Positions 18,505-26,360 of a stretch of 64,000 nucleotides of DNA are shown one piece after another. Position 1 is the stretch's first letter. Every line of letters starts with the position of its first letter. The DNA is taken from positions 124,001-188,000 of the forward strand of contig JAFGTT010000019.1 in the NCBI GenBank assembly GCA_016933955.1, in the 5' to 3' direction. Under the pieces are notes generated by a model. That model was not told the origin of the DNA and did no database searches. It saw nothing but the letters and a program-made list of their open reading frames with translations. The translations under genes and the position numbers were made by a program. Origin of the DNA: Candidatus Zixiibacteriota bacterium (GTDB lineage: Bacteria; Zixibacteria; MSB-5A5; GN15; PGXB01).

Positions 18505-19448
18505 TGCCACTTCAATTATATTCGTCGGATAATCTCCCTGTTGAGGAATGGACGGAATTGACCGGCAATTCTTTTTATTCCTCACCGGGATTCGCCCGGA
18601 TCTGGAGGGCGCTGGGAGGGCGGGAGATCTTCACCGTATTAAGAGAGGGAAATCGTCTTGTGGCCGGCATGGTCGGAGTGCTGTTCGGCCATTTTCCTTT
18701 TCTGCGCTATCAATCAATGCCCGACGGTATCACCGGTTGTCCATATTTTGCGGCAGGATTCGGTGATGAATTTAAACAGGAATTCTATACAGGTTTGGGA
18801 GACTGGCTTCGATCCCGACGGGTTATCCGGGCCGATATCCATAATCCGCCGGGGGATTTCCGGATGAAGGGTTTTGCCCTCGGCGAGCGTTATACGCATG
18901 TGATAATGTTATCCGATGGTGTTTTCCATCCAACCGATCCGGGGATCGGAAAGCATATCCGAACCGGTCAGCGACGGGGTGCGGAGGTGAGTCTATTTAC
19001 AGATGCCAGTCGGCTTGATGATTTCTATCGTCTGGTGAAAGTGACCGAGCGGAGGCATAATCTGAAACCACGCTTTCCGCTTGAATTATTCCGTCGACTG
19101 CACAGACTATCGCTCGATGATTCGAGAATCCTGTGGTTGATGGTGCAATATGACAATATAATGATTGGATCAAGAATCTGCTTGATCGAAGGAACGGAAC
19201 TTCTTGCCTGGCAATTCTATTCTGATAAAGATTACACTCATCTCAAACCCGGTTATTTGATGTTTGATTATATCTTTCGTCATGCGAGCGAATACGGACT
19301 GAAAGTCATAAATCTGGGCTGGTCGCCGCCGGAGGTAACTTCGTTAATTGATTATAAGGAGCGTTGGGGTGGGGAGAAGCAGACTTTCAAATACCATACA
19401 TATTTCAGCTGCTTGGGGAAGTTTCTGTACCGCTGGAGGCCGGAATGA
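18504..19448 (+). CDS. FemAB/GNAT-like acyltransferase
   Basis: 314 residues with the double-GNAT organisation of FemAB and BioF2-like acetyltransferases (Acetyltransf_6). Recognisable pieces are VTERRHNLKPRF in the middle, the LAWQFYSDKDYTHLKPGYL segment where such proteins have the acyl-donor pocket, and the terminal YKERWGGEKQTFKYH. The ATG overlaps the stop of the propeller gene (TGATG), and the glycosyltransferase downstream overlaps its own stop. Substrate not predictable; in this setting transfer to a sugar nucleotide or a surface glycan is likely. Peptidoglycan bridge synthesis is an alternative. Confidence 0.7.
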   Translation: MPLQLYSSDNLPVEEWTELTGNSFYSSPGFARIWRALGGREIFTVLREGNRLVAGMVGVLFGHFPFLRYQSMPDGITGCPYFAAGFGDEFKQEFYTGLGDWLRSRRVIRADIHNPPGDFRMKGFALGERYTHVIMLSDGVFHPTDPGIGKHIRTGQRRGAEVSLFTDASRLDDFYRLVKVTERRHNLKPRFPLELFRRLHRLSLDDSRILWLMVQYDNIMIGSRICLIEGTELLAWQFYSDKDYTHLKPGYLMFDYIFRHASEYGLKVINLGWSPPEVTSLIDYKERWGGEKQTFKYHTYFSCLGKFLYRWRPE

Positions 19449-20512
19449 AAATCCTGATGCTGGCCGATGGGTGCGCATTTCATGCCGTGCGTTATCAAAC
19501 CGAAATGAAAAATCAGGGTGTTGAGATAATCCTGGCGTCACTGGAGCGGGGGGAGACGGTCGATATTTTACTCAAAAAAAAATCGGTGAGTAACAGCCTC
19601 AATTACTTCTTCATCAACCGGCAGATTAAGGAACTGGTTCGGAAAATCGATCCGGATATTGTTAATCCGCATTTTGCGTCAGGTTACGGTTTTTCGACAG
19701 CCGTTTCCCGGGTCTGGAAAAAGAGATCGGTGGTGCTGCATTGCCTGGGATCGGATATTTTGATATCGCCGAAAAAATCCATAGCCCACCGACGCCGGGT
19801 GGTTTATGCTCTGACTCGCGCAAATTATGTTTTGGCGGATTCAAATTACCTGGCCGAAAATATCAGAAAACTCGCTTCTGTCCGGAATCTGGAGATTATT
19901 CCCTGGGGAGTCGAAAAGGAGATTCTGGAGCTGTTCGAATTGAAAAAGACTTCCGGTTTCAGGTGGCACCATCCACTGCGCATTCTCGTCCCCCGGCCGC
20001 ATAACAGGGTGTACAATAATGAATTTATTGTCAGGACGCTGGCACCCCGAATCAATCGGAAGGAAATTCAACTGACTTTTCCTGCCTGGGGTGAAGATAT
20101 CGTTGATTTTGAGATTCTCGTTCGAGATCTCTGCCCCGGAGGCGGAATTGATTTCTATCACATGAAGCCCCGAACGGATTATATTCGATTTCTTGCGGAC
20201 CATGATATATATCTATCCGCCTCACTGTCGGATTCCTCACCCGCATCGCTGATTGAAGCGATGGGTTGCGGGATGCTGCCGATTGTCGCCGATATCCCAG
20301 GGATTAGGGATTGGGCAATTAGCAGTAACAGCATATTGTATGATCCGCACCGGCCGGAAACTCTGGATGAAACCATTGATCGGCTGCCACATTTGGAATT
20401 GGAACCGATTTTAATCACCAACCATGCGAAAGTGGCCCGTGAGGCAATCTGGGTGAATAATATCAGAGCCACAATTGAAATCATGGAAAGGGTTGCCGTT
20501 GGCCGATCATAA
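19445..20512 (+). CDS. Glycosyltransferase, GT4-like
   Basis: 355 residues, GT-B fold. N-terminal Rossmann start MKILMLADG, a middle LHCLGSDILISPKKS with the linker to domain two, then the donor-site region SASLSDSSPASLIEAMGCG with the E-x7-E-like acidic pattern in reduced form. The C-terminal half has REAIWVNN at the usual place. The real start is ATG 19445, overlapping the transferase stop as ATGA; in-frame upstream codons lie in that gene. Cytoplasmic or membrane-associated; acceptor unknown. Confidence 0.85.
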   Translation: MKILMLADGCAFHAVRYQTEMKNQGVEIILASLERGETVDILLKKKSVSNSLNYFFINRQIKELVRKIDPDIVNPHFASGYGFSTAVSRVWKKRSVVLHCLGSDILISPKKSIAHRRRVVYALTRANYVLADSNYLAENIRKLASVRNLEIIPWGVEKEILELFELKKTSGFRWHHPLRILVPRPHNRVYNNEFIVRTLAPRINRKEIQLTFPAWGEDIVDFEILVRDLCPGGGIDFYHMKPRTDYIRFLADHDIYLSASLSDSSPASLIEAMGCGMLPIVADIPGIRDWAISSNSILYDPHRPETLDETIDRLPHLELEPILITNHAKVAREAIWVNNIRATIEIMERVAVGRS

Positions 20513-21752
20513 GAAAAATATTCTCCTGATTGCCTATCATTTCCCACCCCTTGGACTTGGGGGAGTAGGACGGCCGCTCGGGCTATTCCGATATCTGCCC
20601 GAATTCGGCTATGATGTTACCGTCCTGACAGTCAGGGATATATTATATCCCGAATACGACCATACTCTATTAGATGACAGTAAAACCGAGAAAATTATCC
20701 GCACCGGTTCGCTTGATCCATCACGCCTGCTGTACCGACTGGGATTTCAGCGGATGCCGAAAGGGTGGGGTGGATCATCGCGGGCATCTCTGTGTTATTA
20801 TCCTGATGCCAAACGGGGCTGGCTTCCGTTTGCCTATCGCAAGGCGATGGAAATCATTAAAGCGGGTGAATTCAAAGCCGTTATTACCACCTCGCCGCCG
20901 CCCTCGGCGCATCTGATCGGCCTGAAATTGAAAAAGAATCTCGGAATAAAATGGATTGCCGATTTCCGTGATCTCTGGTTTTCCCTGCCGATCGAGATTC
21001 TCTACCGGACTTCCTTTCAGAGAAAATATGCTCAATTCCTGAAACGACGATTCGTTGAAAACGCCAATGAGATAGTCGGGGTAAACCGGTGTATTGTTGA
21101 TTATCTTGAAAGGGGAGAGGTCATTACCAATGGGGCCGATCCGGATTATGTTAAGTGTTGGCATGCTACCGCCACAAAAAAAGAAACGCGCCTGGTGATC
21201 GGCGTGCTGGGTACGCTCAGCGATCTCTGTCCGATCGAGCCGTTATTCAAAGCGGTAGCGGGGCTGATCGACCGGGATGGATCGTATCGCGACAGAGTGA
21301 CCATAATCCATGTCGGCCGATACGACGCCATGGAAATAACTGACTTGATAGATCGGCATGGTTTAAGAGGAATCGTGTGCCTGAAAGGTTACCTGCCGAA
21401 AGGCGAAGCAATCAGATCCCTGGCAACTGCGGATATTTTGTATTTCACTGTGCGTGGATTTGACTCCTATACCATTCTGCCGGGGCGTATTTTCGATTAT
21501 CTCAGTTCGGGAAAACCAATAATCGGGACCGTGCCACCAGAATCCGATGCCGCTTTGTTGATCTCGAGTTATTCTCAGGGGAAAGCTGTATCGCCTGATG
21601 ATATCGATGGCGTGGCCGATTTCATAGAGCTTTATAGCGGTAAAAAGGAAACCGGTTCCCTGATCCCGGATGACAGGGAAACCGGTTGTGATACTTATTC
21701 GGTAATGGAGACGGCCCGAAAATATGCGGCCCTGCTGGATCGTCTTACCTGA
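20499..21752 (+). CDS. Glycosyltransferase, GT4-like
   Basis: About 417 residues. Opens with NILLIAYHFPPLGLGGVGR, the typical N-terminal acceptor-domain start of GT4 enzymes acting on polyprenyl-linked sugars, and contains WIADFRDLWF and a late donor domain with FDYLSSGKPIIG. Start is placed at TTG 20499 because AAAGGG lies six bases upstream; TTG 20475 is also in frame. It overlaps the preceding glycosyltransferase. It converges with the C25 peptidase gene with an eight-base overlap. Together with the two genes before it, it probably builds a surface saccharide. Confidence 0.85.
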   Translation: MADHKKNILLIAYHFPPLGLGGVGRPLGLFRYLPEFGYDVTVLTVRDILYPEYDHTLLDDSKTEKIIRTGSLDPSRLLYRLGFQRMPKGWGGSSRASLCYYPDAKRGWLPFAYRKAMEIIKAGEFKAVITTSPPPSAHLIGLKLKKNLGIKWIADFRDLWFSLPIEILYRTSFQRKYAQFLKRRFVENANEIVGVNRCIVDYLERGEVITNGADPDYVKCWHATATKKETRLVIGVLGTLSDLCPIEPLFKAVAGLIDRDGSYRDRVTIIHVGRYDAMEITDLIDRHGLRGIVCLKGYLPKGEAIRSLATADILYFTVRGFDSYTILPGRIFDYLSSGKPIIGTVPPESDAALLISSYSQGKAVSPDDIDGVADFIELYSGKKETGSLIPDDRETGCDTYSVMETARKYAALLDRLT

Positions 21753-24087
21753 TCAACAGCATTTTTTTCGTATCCGTGAATTCTCCCGTAGTCAGGCGGT
21801 AGAAATAAATACCACTCGATTGTTCCCGGCCGTTTTTGTCGCGGCCATCCCATTCCCAGGTATATGTTCCAGACGGTTGGCTGTATGAATCCGACAGCAG
21901 GACCTCCTGTCCCAGGATGTTATAAATCGTGAAGGTGACATCTGCCTGTTTGGGCAGGCTGTACCTGATAGTGGTAACAGGATTAAAAGGATTAGGGAAA
22001 TTCTGGCCCAGTTCGAATTCCCGTGGCAGAAGCGTTTCAATATCATCATCGGTATCTAGGGTGATGGAGGGGACATAAATATCCTGTAAAACGGTATATC
22101 CGGGTTTAGCCGCTGTTAGAGTATAGGCCGATTGCTCATCAAGTGCAGTGCTGAAGTGATACTGACCGTCGTCATCGGTTATACCCTGTTCCAGAACCGT
22201 ACCATCAAGGGCAATAGTCACAGTTACGCCTGAAACCGGATTTTCGTCGCTGAGGATAGTTACGGTCTGTTCCGGGGCCGATTTCGGGACATCGGCAACA
22301 AGTCGTCCGGGCTGTTCGGTGTAAATCCTGATTGTCGGATCGCCAAGGAAATTTTGGCCGTAGATAAGGTCGCGATAATAGGGATAATCAAGCCATGAAT
22401 AATGCATGGCCAGAACCGGATTACCCTCAGCCAGGGCGTATAAATTCCTGGTGAAAGAGGCTTGGAGAAAATAACTCGAATAAACCCAGCCCCAGCGGGC
22501 ATTGGCCACGTAGGCCACCGCCCCGCAGGCCTCAGCGGCCATCAGCCTTTCGGCAAAAGACCATTCGGAACTACTCCCGTTGGAGGAGTCAAGATCGAAA
22601 GCGCCGCCGTCACATGAAAGCGAGTAGTACAACCCGGTCTTATTATTTTTTTCCAGCTGACCCAGGTCGCCGTTGTCATTGCTCTGGGGGCGGGCCAGGA
22701 GAAGTGAGGCGGGCCAGTCACCGTAATTCACCGAGCGCACCACAAAACCGTCGATACGGCCATGAGCCAGGATATGAACAAAGCCGTAACCGTCGGAAAG
22801 AGATTCAATGCATGATTCGCCACTGGGAAAAGTCGGGTCGGGATCGTTCCCCGAAGGTGCTTCGATACCACTGACGGTATCTATTACGATATAGGAGGGC
22901 AATTCTTTACCGATAAAGGCGTGCTGTCCTCCGGCGGGATAATCGCGCATCTGATCCGAAGAAAAGAAATAGGCCCGGGTGAGGTAATCGAAATCGCCGT
23001 TGCCGGGATTGAGAGAGTAGTTGATCAGCTTATCGAGATAGCGAGTAATCGCCCAGCCGGCATTAACCGGCAAACGGCCGACCAGCAGTTCGGGGATAAG
23101 ATCGGGAGAATCATCGGTAGGCTCGCCCCAAACACCGTCGCCGTCGACTTCCCATTCCCCATCCAGATCGCCGAAATAAAGATCGGAAGGCCGCAGGTAA
23201 CTCGGGTCCAACGGCTGGACATCGGTATTATAATAATAAACGTAACGCACCGGCACGGTGACATCATCGCCGCCAAGAAGAACATAACGTCCGCCGGACT
23301 GATAAAAATCTTTCAGATAATTACGGATTTTTTCGGCTTCATCGATTCCCGAATAATGGGCGTAAATGGAATCGAGGGTAATTATCCCGGTAGTAATTCC
23401 GGTGGCATTTTTAAACTCGACCAGGGATTCGAAATACTCCGCGAGAGAAGAGGAGGTGATGATAATATAATCGATTCCGAGCCCCGGGGTTTCCGAGGAA
23501 CCTGTCTTAAAGGCCAATGAGACGTTATTCGAAATCGGGTAGAAAGCTTTCAGAGCCACTTCCGCTGGAGGCAAAAAATCCCCGATTGCAATTTCATTAT
23601 CGACCATGAAGATCCGGTTGAATGTCAGGTAACCTACCGAATCGAGCGTTACCGGTAAGATGCTGACGGCCGTGTATGTCTGTCCGGCGATAATGACCGG
23701 CTGAAGATTTATAACCGGCGAGCCCAGATTAAAAATTGGAGTCTTCGGAAAATACGGAGGAATTTCATTCTCGCCCGTGGGAATTGATTCAAACAACGCC
23801 AGTCCCTCGGGTAGAGAGGTTAATCGGACCTGATCGGCCGGATTAACATGGATATCTGTTTTTAACAGAGGAGAGGGCGTCGATATGTACAGGGTGTAAA
23901 CCGGAAGAGAAAAACTGCCATTGATGATTATCTCCGATAAGTCGCCGTATTTAATGTGGAATCCATTATCCGGGATGATGAGAGAATCAATATCAAATCG
24001 ACAAAGGACTTCCCCCGCCAAAGCTGATCCGGCCAGAAGCATGATCAGCGTCAAGCCAAATGATATAATAAGGCCCCTTTTTCTCAC
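21745..24087 (-). CDS. Gingipain-like C25 cysteine peptidase with sorting domain
   Basis: 780 residues, signal peptide (FGLTLIMLLAGSALA). The central domain has the C25 features: RYVLLGGDD, the PELLVGRLP segment, catalytic His in VHILAHGRIDG and catalytic Cys in YYSLSCDGGAF, then GDPTIRIYT. An N-terminal propeptide-like region precedes it. A carboxypeptidase-regulatory-like beta domain (SGVTVTIALDG) and a C-terminal domain starting LGQNFPNPFNPVTTIRY follow; the latter is the type A sorting/FlgD-like domain of T9SS substrates and ends TKKMLLIR. GTG start at 24087 with AGGAGG six bases upstream. Likely secreted and cell-surface retained, with a role in nutrition or processing of other exported proteins. 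Confidence 0.9.
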   Translation of the reverse strand: MRKRGLIISFGLTLIMLLAGSALAGEVLCRFDIDSLIIPDNGFHIKYGDLSEIIINGSFSLPVYTLYISTPSPLLKTDIHVNPADQVRLTSLPEGLALFESIPTGENEIPPYFPKTPIFNLGSPVINLQPVIIAGQTYTAVSILPVTLDSVGYLTFNRIFMVDNEIAIGDFLPPAEVALKAFYPISNNVSLAFKTGSSETPGLGIDYIIITSSSLAEYFESLVEFKNATGITTGIITLDSIYAHYSGIDEAEKIRNYLKDFYQSGGRYVLLGGDDVTVPVRYVYYYNTDVQPLDPSYLRPSDLYFGDLDGEWEVDGDGVWGEPTDDSPDLIPELLVGRLPVNAGWAITRYLDKLINYSLNPGNGDFDYLTRAYFFSSDQMRDYPAGGQHAFIGKELPSYIVIDTVSGIEAPSGNDPDPTFPSGESCIESLSDGYGFVHILAHGRIDGFVVRSVNYGDWPASLLLARPQSNDNGDLGQLEKNNKTGLYYSLSCDGGAFDLDSSNGSSSEWSFAERLMAAEACGAVAYVANARWGWVYSSYFLQASFTRNLYALAEGNPVLAMHYSWLDYPYYRDLIYGQNFLGDPTIRIYTEQPGRLVADVPKSAPEQTVTILSDENPVSGVTVTIALDGTVLEQGITDDDGQYHFSTALDEQSAYTLTAAKPGYTVLQDIYVPSITLDTDDDIETLLPREFELGQNFPNPFNPVTTIRYSLPKQADVTFTIYNILGQEVLLSDSYSQPSGTYTWEWDGRDKNGREQSSGIYFYRLTTGEFTDTKKMLLIR

Positions 24088-24348
24088 GTTTATCCTCCTG
24101 TTTCAATCTGAACTCAGGAATAGTAACTGCAAGGAGGCTGCCTTTAATGCCGGGACCGGCAGAAAGATGATATCTCCTCTTAAGCTGTTGAAGGACAAGA
24201 GAAATTCCATATTGTCCAATAAATAATATTAGTCAGGCCAAGATTTTTTTGAAAGAATCAGGGGATGGAAACCATATAAAAAGGGGAAAAAACCTGAAGT
24301 TTAACTTTAAAAGGGGGTAATTAAGTTTGTTTGCAAAGTAAAAGTAGC

Positions 24349-24377
24349 TTGACAAGTTATAAGTTGATAGTTATTTT
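24349..24377 (+). promoter_or_regulatory. Upstream sigma-70 promoter of the dcw cluster
   Basis: Perfect -35 TTGACA (24349-24354), 17-base spacer, -10 TATTTT (24372-24377, four of six). Confidence 0.5.
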
Positions 24378-24436
24378 TCTGCCGTTATTTATTGAAAATA
24401 AATAGCTTACGTCCTCTAAAAAGCCGGATTTTTTCC

Positions 24437-24464
24437 TTGACAATTTTAACAAAAAATGAATAAT
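24437..24464 (+). promoter_or_regulatory. Proximal sigma-70 promoter of the dcw cluster (Pmra-like)
   Basis: Perfect -35 TTGACA (24437-24442), 16-base spacer, -10 AATAAT (24459-24464, five of six). Transcription would start near 24471, directly before the periodic TGG repeats. Confidence 0.65.
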
Positions 24465-24475
24465 TGGGGAAATTA

Positions 24476-24500
24476 TGGTTTGAAATGGAGTAAAGTGGAG
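24476..24500 (+). promoter_or_regulatory. Candidate MraZ operator (three direct repeats, 10-bp period)
   Basis: TGGTT (24476), TGGAG (24486) and TGGAG (24496) each separated by exactly five bases; a further TGGGG lies at 24465, one base out of phase. E. coli MraZ binds TGGGN repeats separated by five bases in the same place, so the layout matches that known operator. The third repeat overlaps the ribosome site of mraZ. Confidence 0.6.
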
Positions 24501-24507
24501 GAGCTCC

Positions 24508-24972
24508 GTGGTCGGCTACTACGGTCAGTATACCGTCTTGATGGATGACAAGGGGCGAATTGCTCTGCCGGCCAAACTGCGTCCGGAAGTCAAAGACAAA
24601 AAATCTTCCGAAACATTCATGCTTACCAAAGGTCTGGACGGCTGTCTCGCGCTTTACCCGCAGAAACAATGGGAGCTTATCCAGAAGCGATTGGATACGC
24701 TTGATTTCACCAGCCGTAATTTCCGGTTTTTCAGCCGGCTGTTGTACTCGGTTGCCGTTCCCGTTAAACTCGATCGTCAGGGAAGAATGCTGATTCCTCA
24801 ACACCTGCAGAAAGAGGCCGGTCTGGATCGCGAAATATTGATAATCGGTTCCAATCGCTGGCTGGAGTTATGGAAGCCGGAGACTTATGAGCAATATCTG
24901 AAGCAGTATGGTCAAAGTTATGAAGAGGTAGCGGAAAAGCTATTTGATATCGATCACCGTCAGGAGGGATGA
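24508..24972 (+). CDS. mraZ: Transcriptional regulator MraZ
   Basis: 154 residues with two SpoVT/AbrB-like domains, each with the DxxGR signature (MDDKGRIALP and LDRQGRMLIP). MraZ forms a ring-shaped oligomer that binds direct repeats in its own promoter and represses the dcw cluster. Start is GTG 24508, preceded by GGAGGAG; the conserved YYGQYTVLMD follows at once. It is the first gene of the division and wall cluster, and the operator repeats just upstream argue for autoregulation. Confidence 0.96.
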   Translation: MVGYYGQYTVLMDDKGRIALPAKLRPEVKDKKSSETFMLTKGLDGCLALYPQKQWELIQKRLDTLDFTSRNFRFFSRLLYSVAVPVKLDRQGRMLIPQHLQKEAGLDREILIIGSNRWLELWKPETYEQYLKQYGQSYEEVAEKLFDIDHRQEG

Positions 24973-24973
24973 G

Positions 24974-25897
24974 ATGTTTCACCGGCCGGTGCTGGTGGAG
25001 GAAACGGCGCATTACCTGGTTACGCGCCATGGGGGGATTTATCTTGACATGACCTGCGGCGGGGGCGGCCATCTTAAACATATTTCCGGTATTCTCGCAG
25101 GGGGAGCAACCTTGATCGGAATTGATCGTGATCCGGAGGCAATCGTGGCGACCCGGGAAAATCTTCATTCCGTCCCGCAAAGCAAATTTTTTATAAATAG
25201 CTCTTTTGCCCGAGTTGAAGAAGTGTTGGTGAACCTGAAAATATCTGCCGTTGACGGCATTCTGTTTGATCTGGGAATATCTTCGTACCAGATCGATGAA
25301 GGGCGGCGCGGTTTTGCTTTTATGCAGGACGGACCGCTTGATATGCGGATGGGAGTTGATTCCGATATCACCGCCGAGGACATTGTCAACCGGTATTCCG
25401 AATCGGAGTTGACCCGGATTTTTCGAGATTACGGCGAAGAGCGTCGCTCGGCCGCGGTGGCGCGGGCCATCTGCCGGGAACGTCAAATCCAGTCCATTAC
25501 AACGACCGGAAGACTTCGGAACATCCTCGAGCGGGTTTTTCCCCCACTGCACTTCAATGCCTCGCTGGCGAGGATTTTTCAAGCCATCAGGATCGAAGTC
25601 AACCGCGAATTGGAGCAACTCAGGCAGGTTCTGCCATTATCTTTTAATCTTTTGAAAACTGGCGGCCGGCTGGTGGTAATATCGTATCACTCACTCGAGG
25701 ATCGGATTGTTAAAAGATTTATGACTGAAAAGGCACGTGGCTGTATTTGTCCGCCCCGCGTTCCAGTCTGCACATGCGGCCATCAGCCGGAAGTCAGGTT
25801 ACTAACGAAAAAAGTTATAAAACCCTCACCCAATGAAATCGCAAATAACAGCCGGGCTCGTTCGGCCCGGTTGCGGGCGATCGAGAAAATTGTTTGA
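24974..25897 (+). CDS. rsmH: 16S rRNA (cytosine(1402)-N4)-methyltransferase
   Basis: 307 residues, SAM methyltransferase (MraW). Seen: MFHRPVLVEE start, motif I DMTCGGGGHLKHI, GILFDLGISSYQID and the PLDMRM box, FQAIRIEVNREL, and SYHSLEDRIVKRF. It methylates N4 of C1402 in the 30S P site. ATG 24974 follows CAGGAGGGATGAG and begins one base after the mraZ stop; an earlier in-frame ATG at 24944 is inside mraZ. Confidence 0.96.
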   Translation: MFHRPVLVEETAHYLVTRHGGIYLDMTCGGGGHLKHISGILAGGATLIGIDRDPEAIVATRENLHSVPQSKFFINSSFARVEEVLVNLKISAVDGILFDLGISSYQIDEGRRGFAFMQDGPLDMRMGVDSDITAEDIVNRYSESELTRIFRDYGEERRSAAVARAICRERQIQSITTTGRLRNILERVFPPLHFNASLARIFQAIRIEVNRELEQLRQVLPLSFNLLKTGGRLVVISYHSLEDRIVKRFMTEKARGCICPPRVPVCTCGHQPEVRLLTKKVIKPSPNEIANNSRARSARLRAIEKIV

Positions 25898-25898
25898 A

Positions 25899-26360
25899 AT
25901 GAAAATTTCTGTCCAGAGATACCGCGCCACCGGAAATCTGCGAAATTCCCTGAGAAAAAAGCTGGTTTCTTCCCGGTCGTTGATTCCGACTCTTTTTGTG
26001 GGATCGGTAATACTCCTGGCCTGCCTCCATATCTGGCAGCGAGTGTATGTCATGGGTCTGGTGCGGGAGGTCTCCGTTCTGGAAAAAGAAAATAAGACTT
26101 TAAGCGATCTGGTCAAGAAGACGGAAATGGATATTGTCGAGCTCTCCCGTCTATCCCGGATAGAAAAAGTAGCGACCGAACAACTGGGTATGTCGCGAGT
26201 CAATATGGAAAACACTTTTACCCTTACCCTGAATGGAGCGGAAATCAAGACAGAGGGTTTGGGCGAAGTTGTTGCCTCGCTTAAGAAGATAGCCGATAAC
26301 CTCCCGGTGTTAAACGAAAGTAAGGCCGAAACCAGCGAGATTTTTGAAGGCAATGAGTAA
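25899..26360 (+). CDS. ftsL: FtsL-like cell division protein
   Basis: About 153 residues: a basic cytoplasmic tail, one membrane segment (LIPTLFVGSVILLACLHIW) and a periplasmic coiled coil (LVREVSVLEKENKTLSDLV). Sequence identity in FtsL is always low; the call rests on size, topology and position between rsmH and ftsI. It would work with FtsB/FtsQ to activate FtsWI. ATG at 25899 begins one base after the rsmH stop; TTG 25890 in frame is possible. Confidence 0.8.
   Translation: MKISVQRYRATGNLRNSLRKKLVSSRSLIPTLFVGSVILLACLHIWQRVYVMGLVREVSVLEKENKTLSDLVKKTEMDIVELSRLSRIEKVATEQLGMSRVNMENTFTLTLNGAEIKTEGLGEVVASLKKIADNLPVLNESKAETSEIFEGNE

Larger units (their letters stand above)
24088..24507. other. 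420-base gene-free region upstream of the dcw cluster
   Basis: Between the divergent C25 peptidase gene and mraZ. The first third holds the ribosome site of the peptidase gene and no recognisable gene. The A+T-rich second half contains two sigma-70 promoters pointing at mraZ and a periodic operator, listed separately. TTTGCAAA at about 24330 is a short palindrome of unknown meaning. Confidence 0.7.

Noticed and set aside
22921-23520. 199-codon plus-strand open frame
   Set aside because: Antisense to the C25 peptidase gene; translation shows no recognisable domain and there is no promoter or ribosome site that stands out.
24321-24340. TTTGCAAA as a third copy of the TGCAA-N4-TTGCA palindrome
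   Set aside because: The half-sites have no spacer and different edges, and there is no sigma-54 promoter nearby.
24764-25618. 284-codon minus-strand open frame
   Set aside because: It lies opposite mraZ and rsmH, both certain, and shows no family motif.
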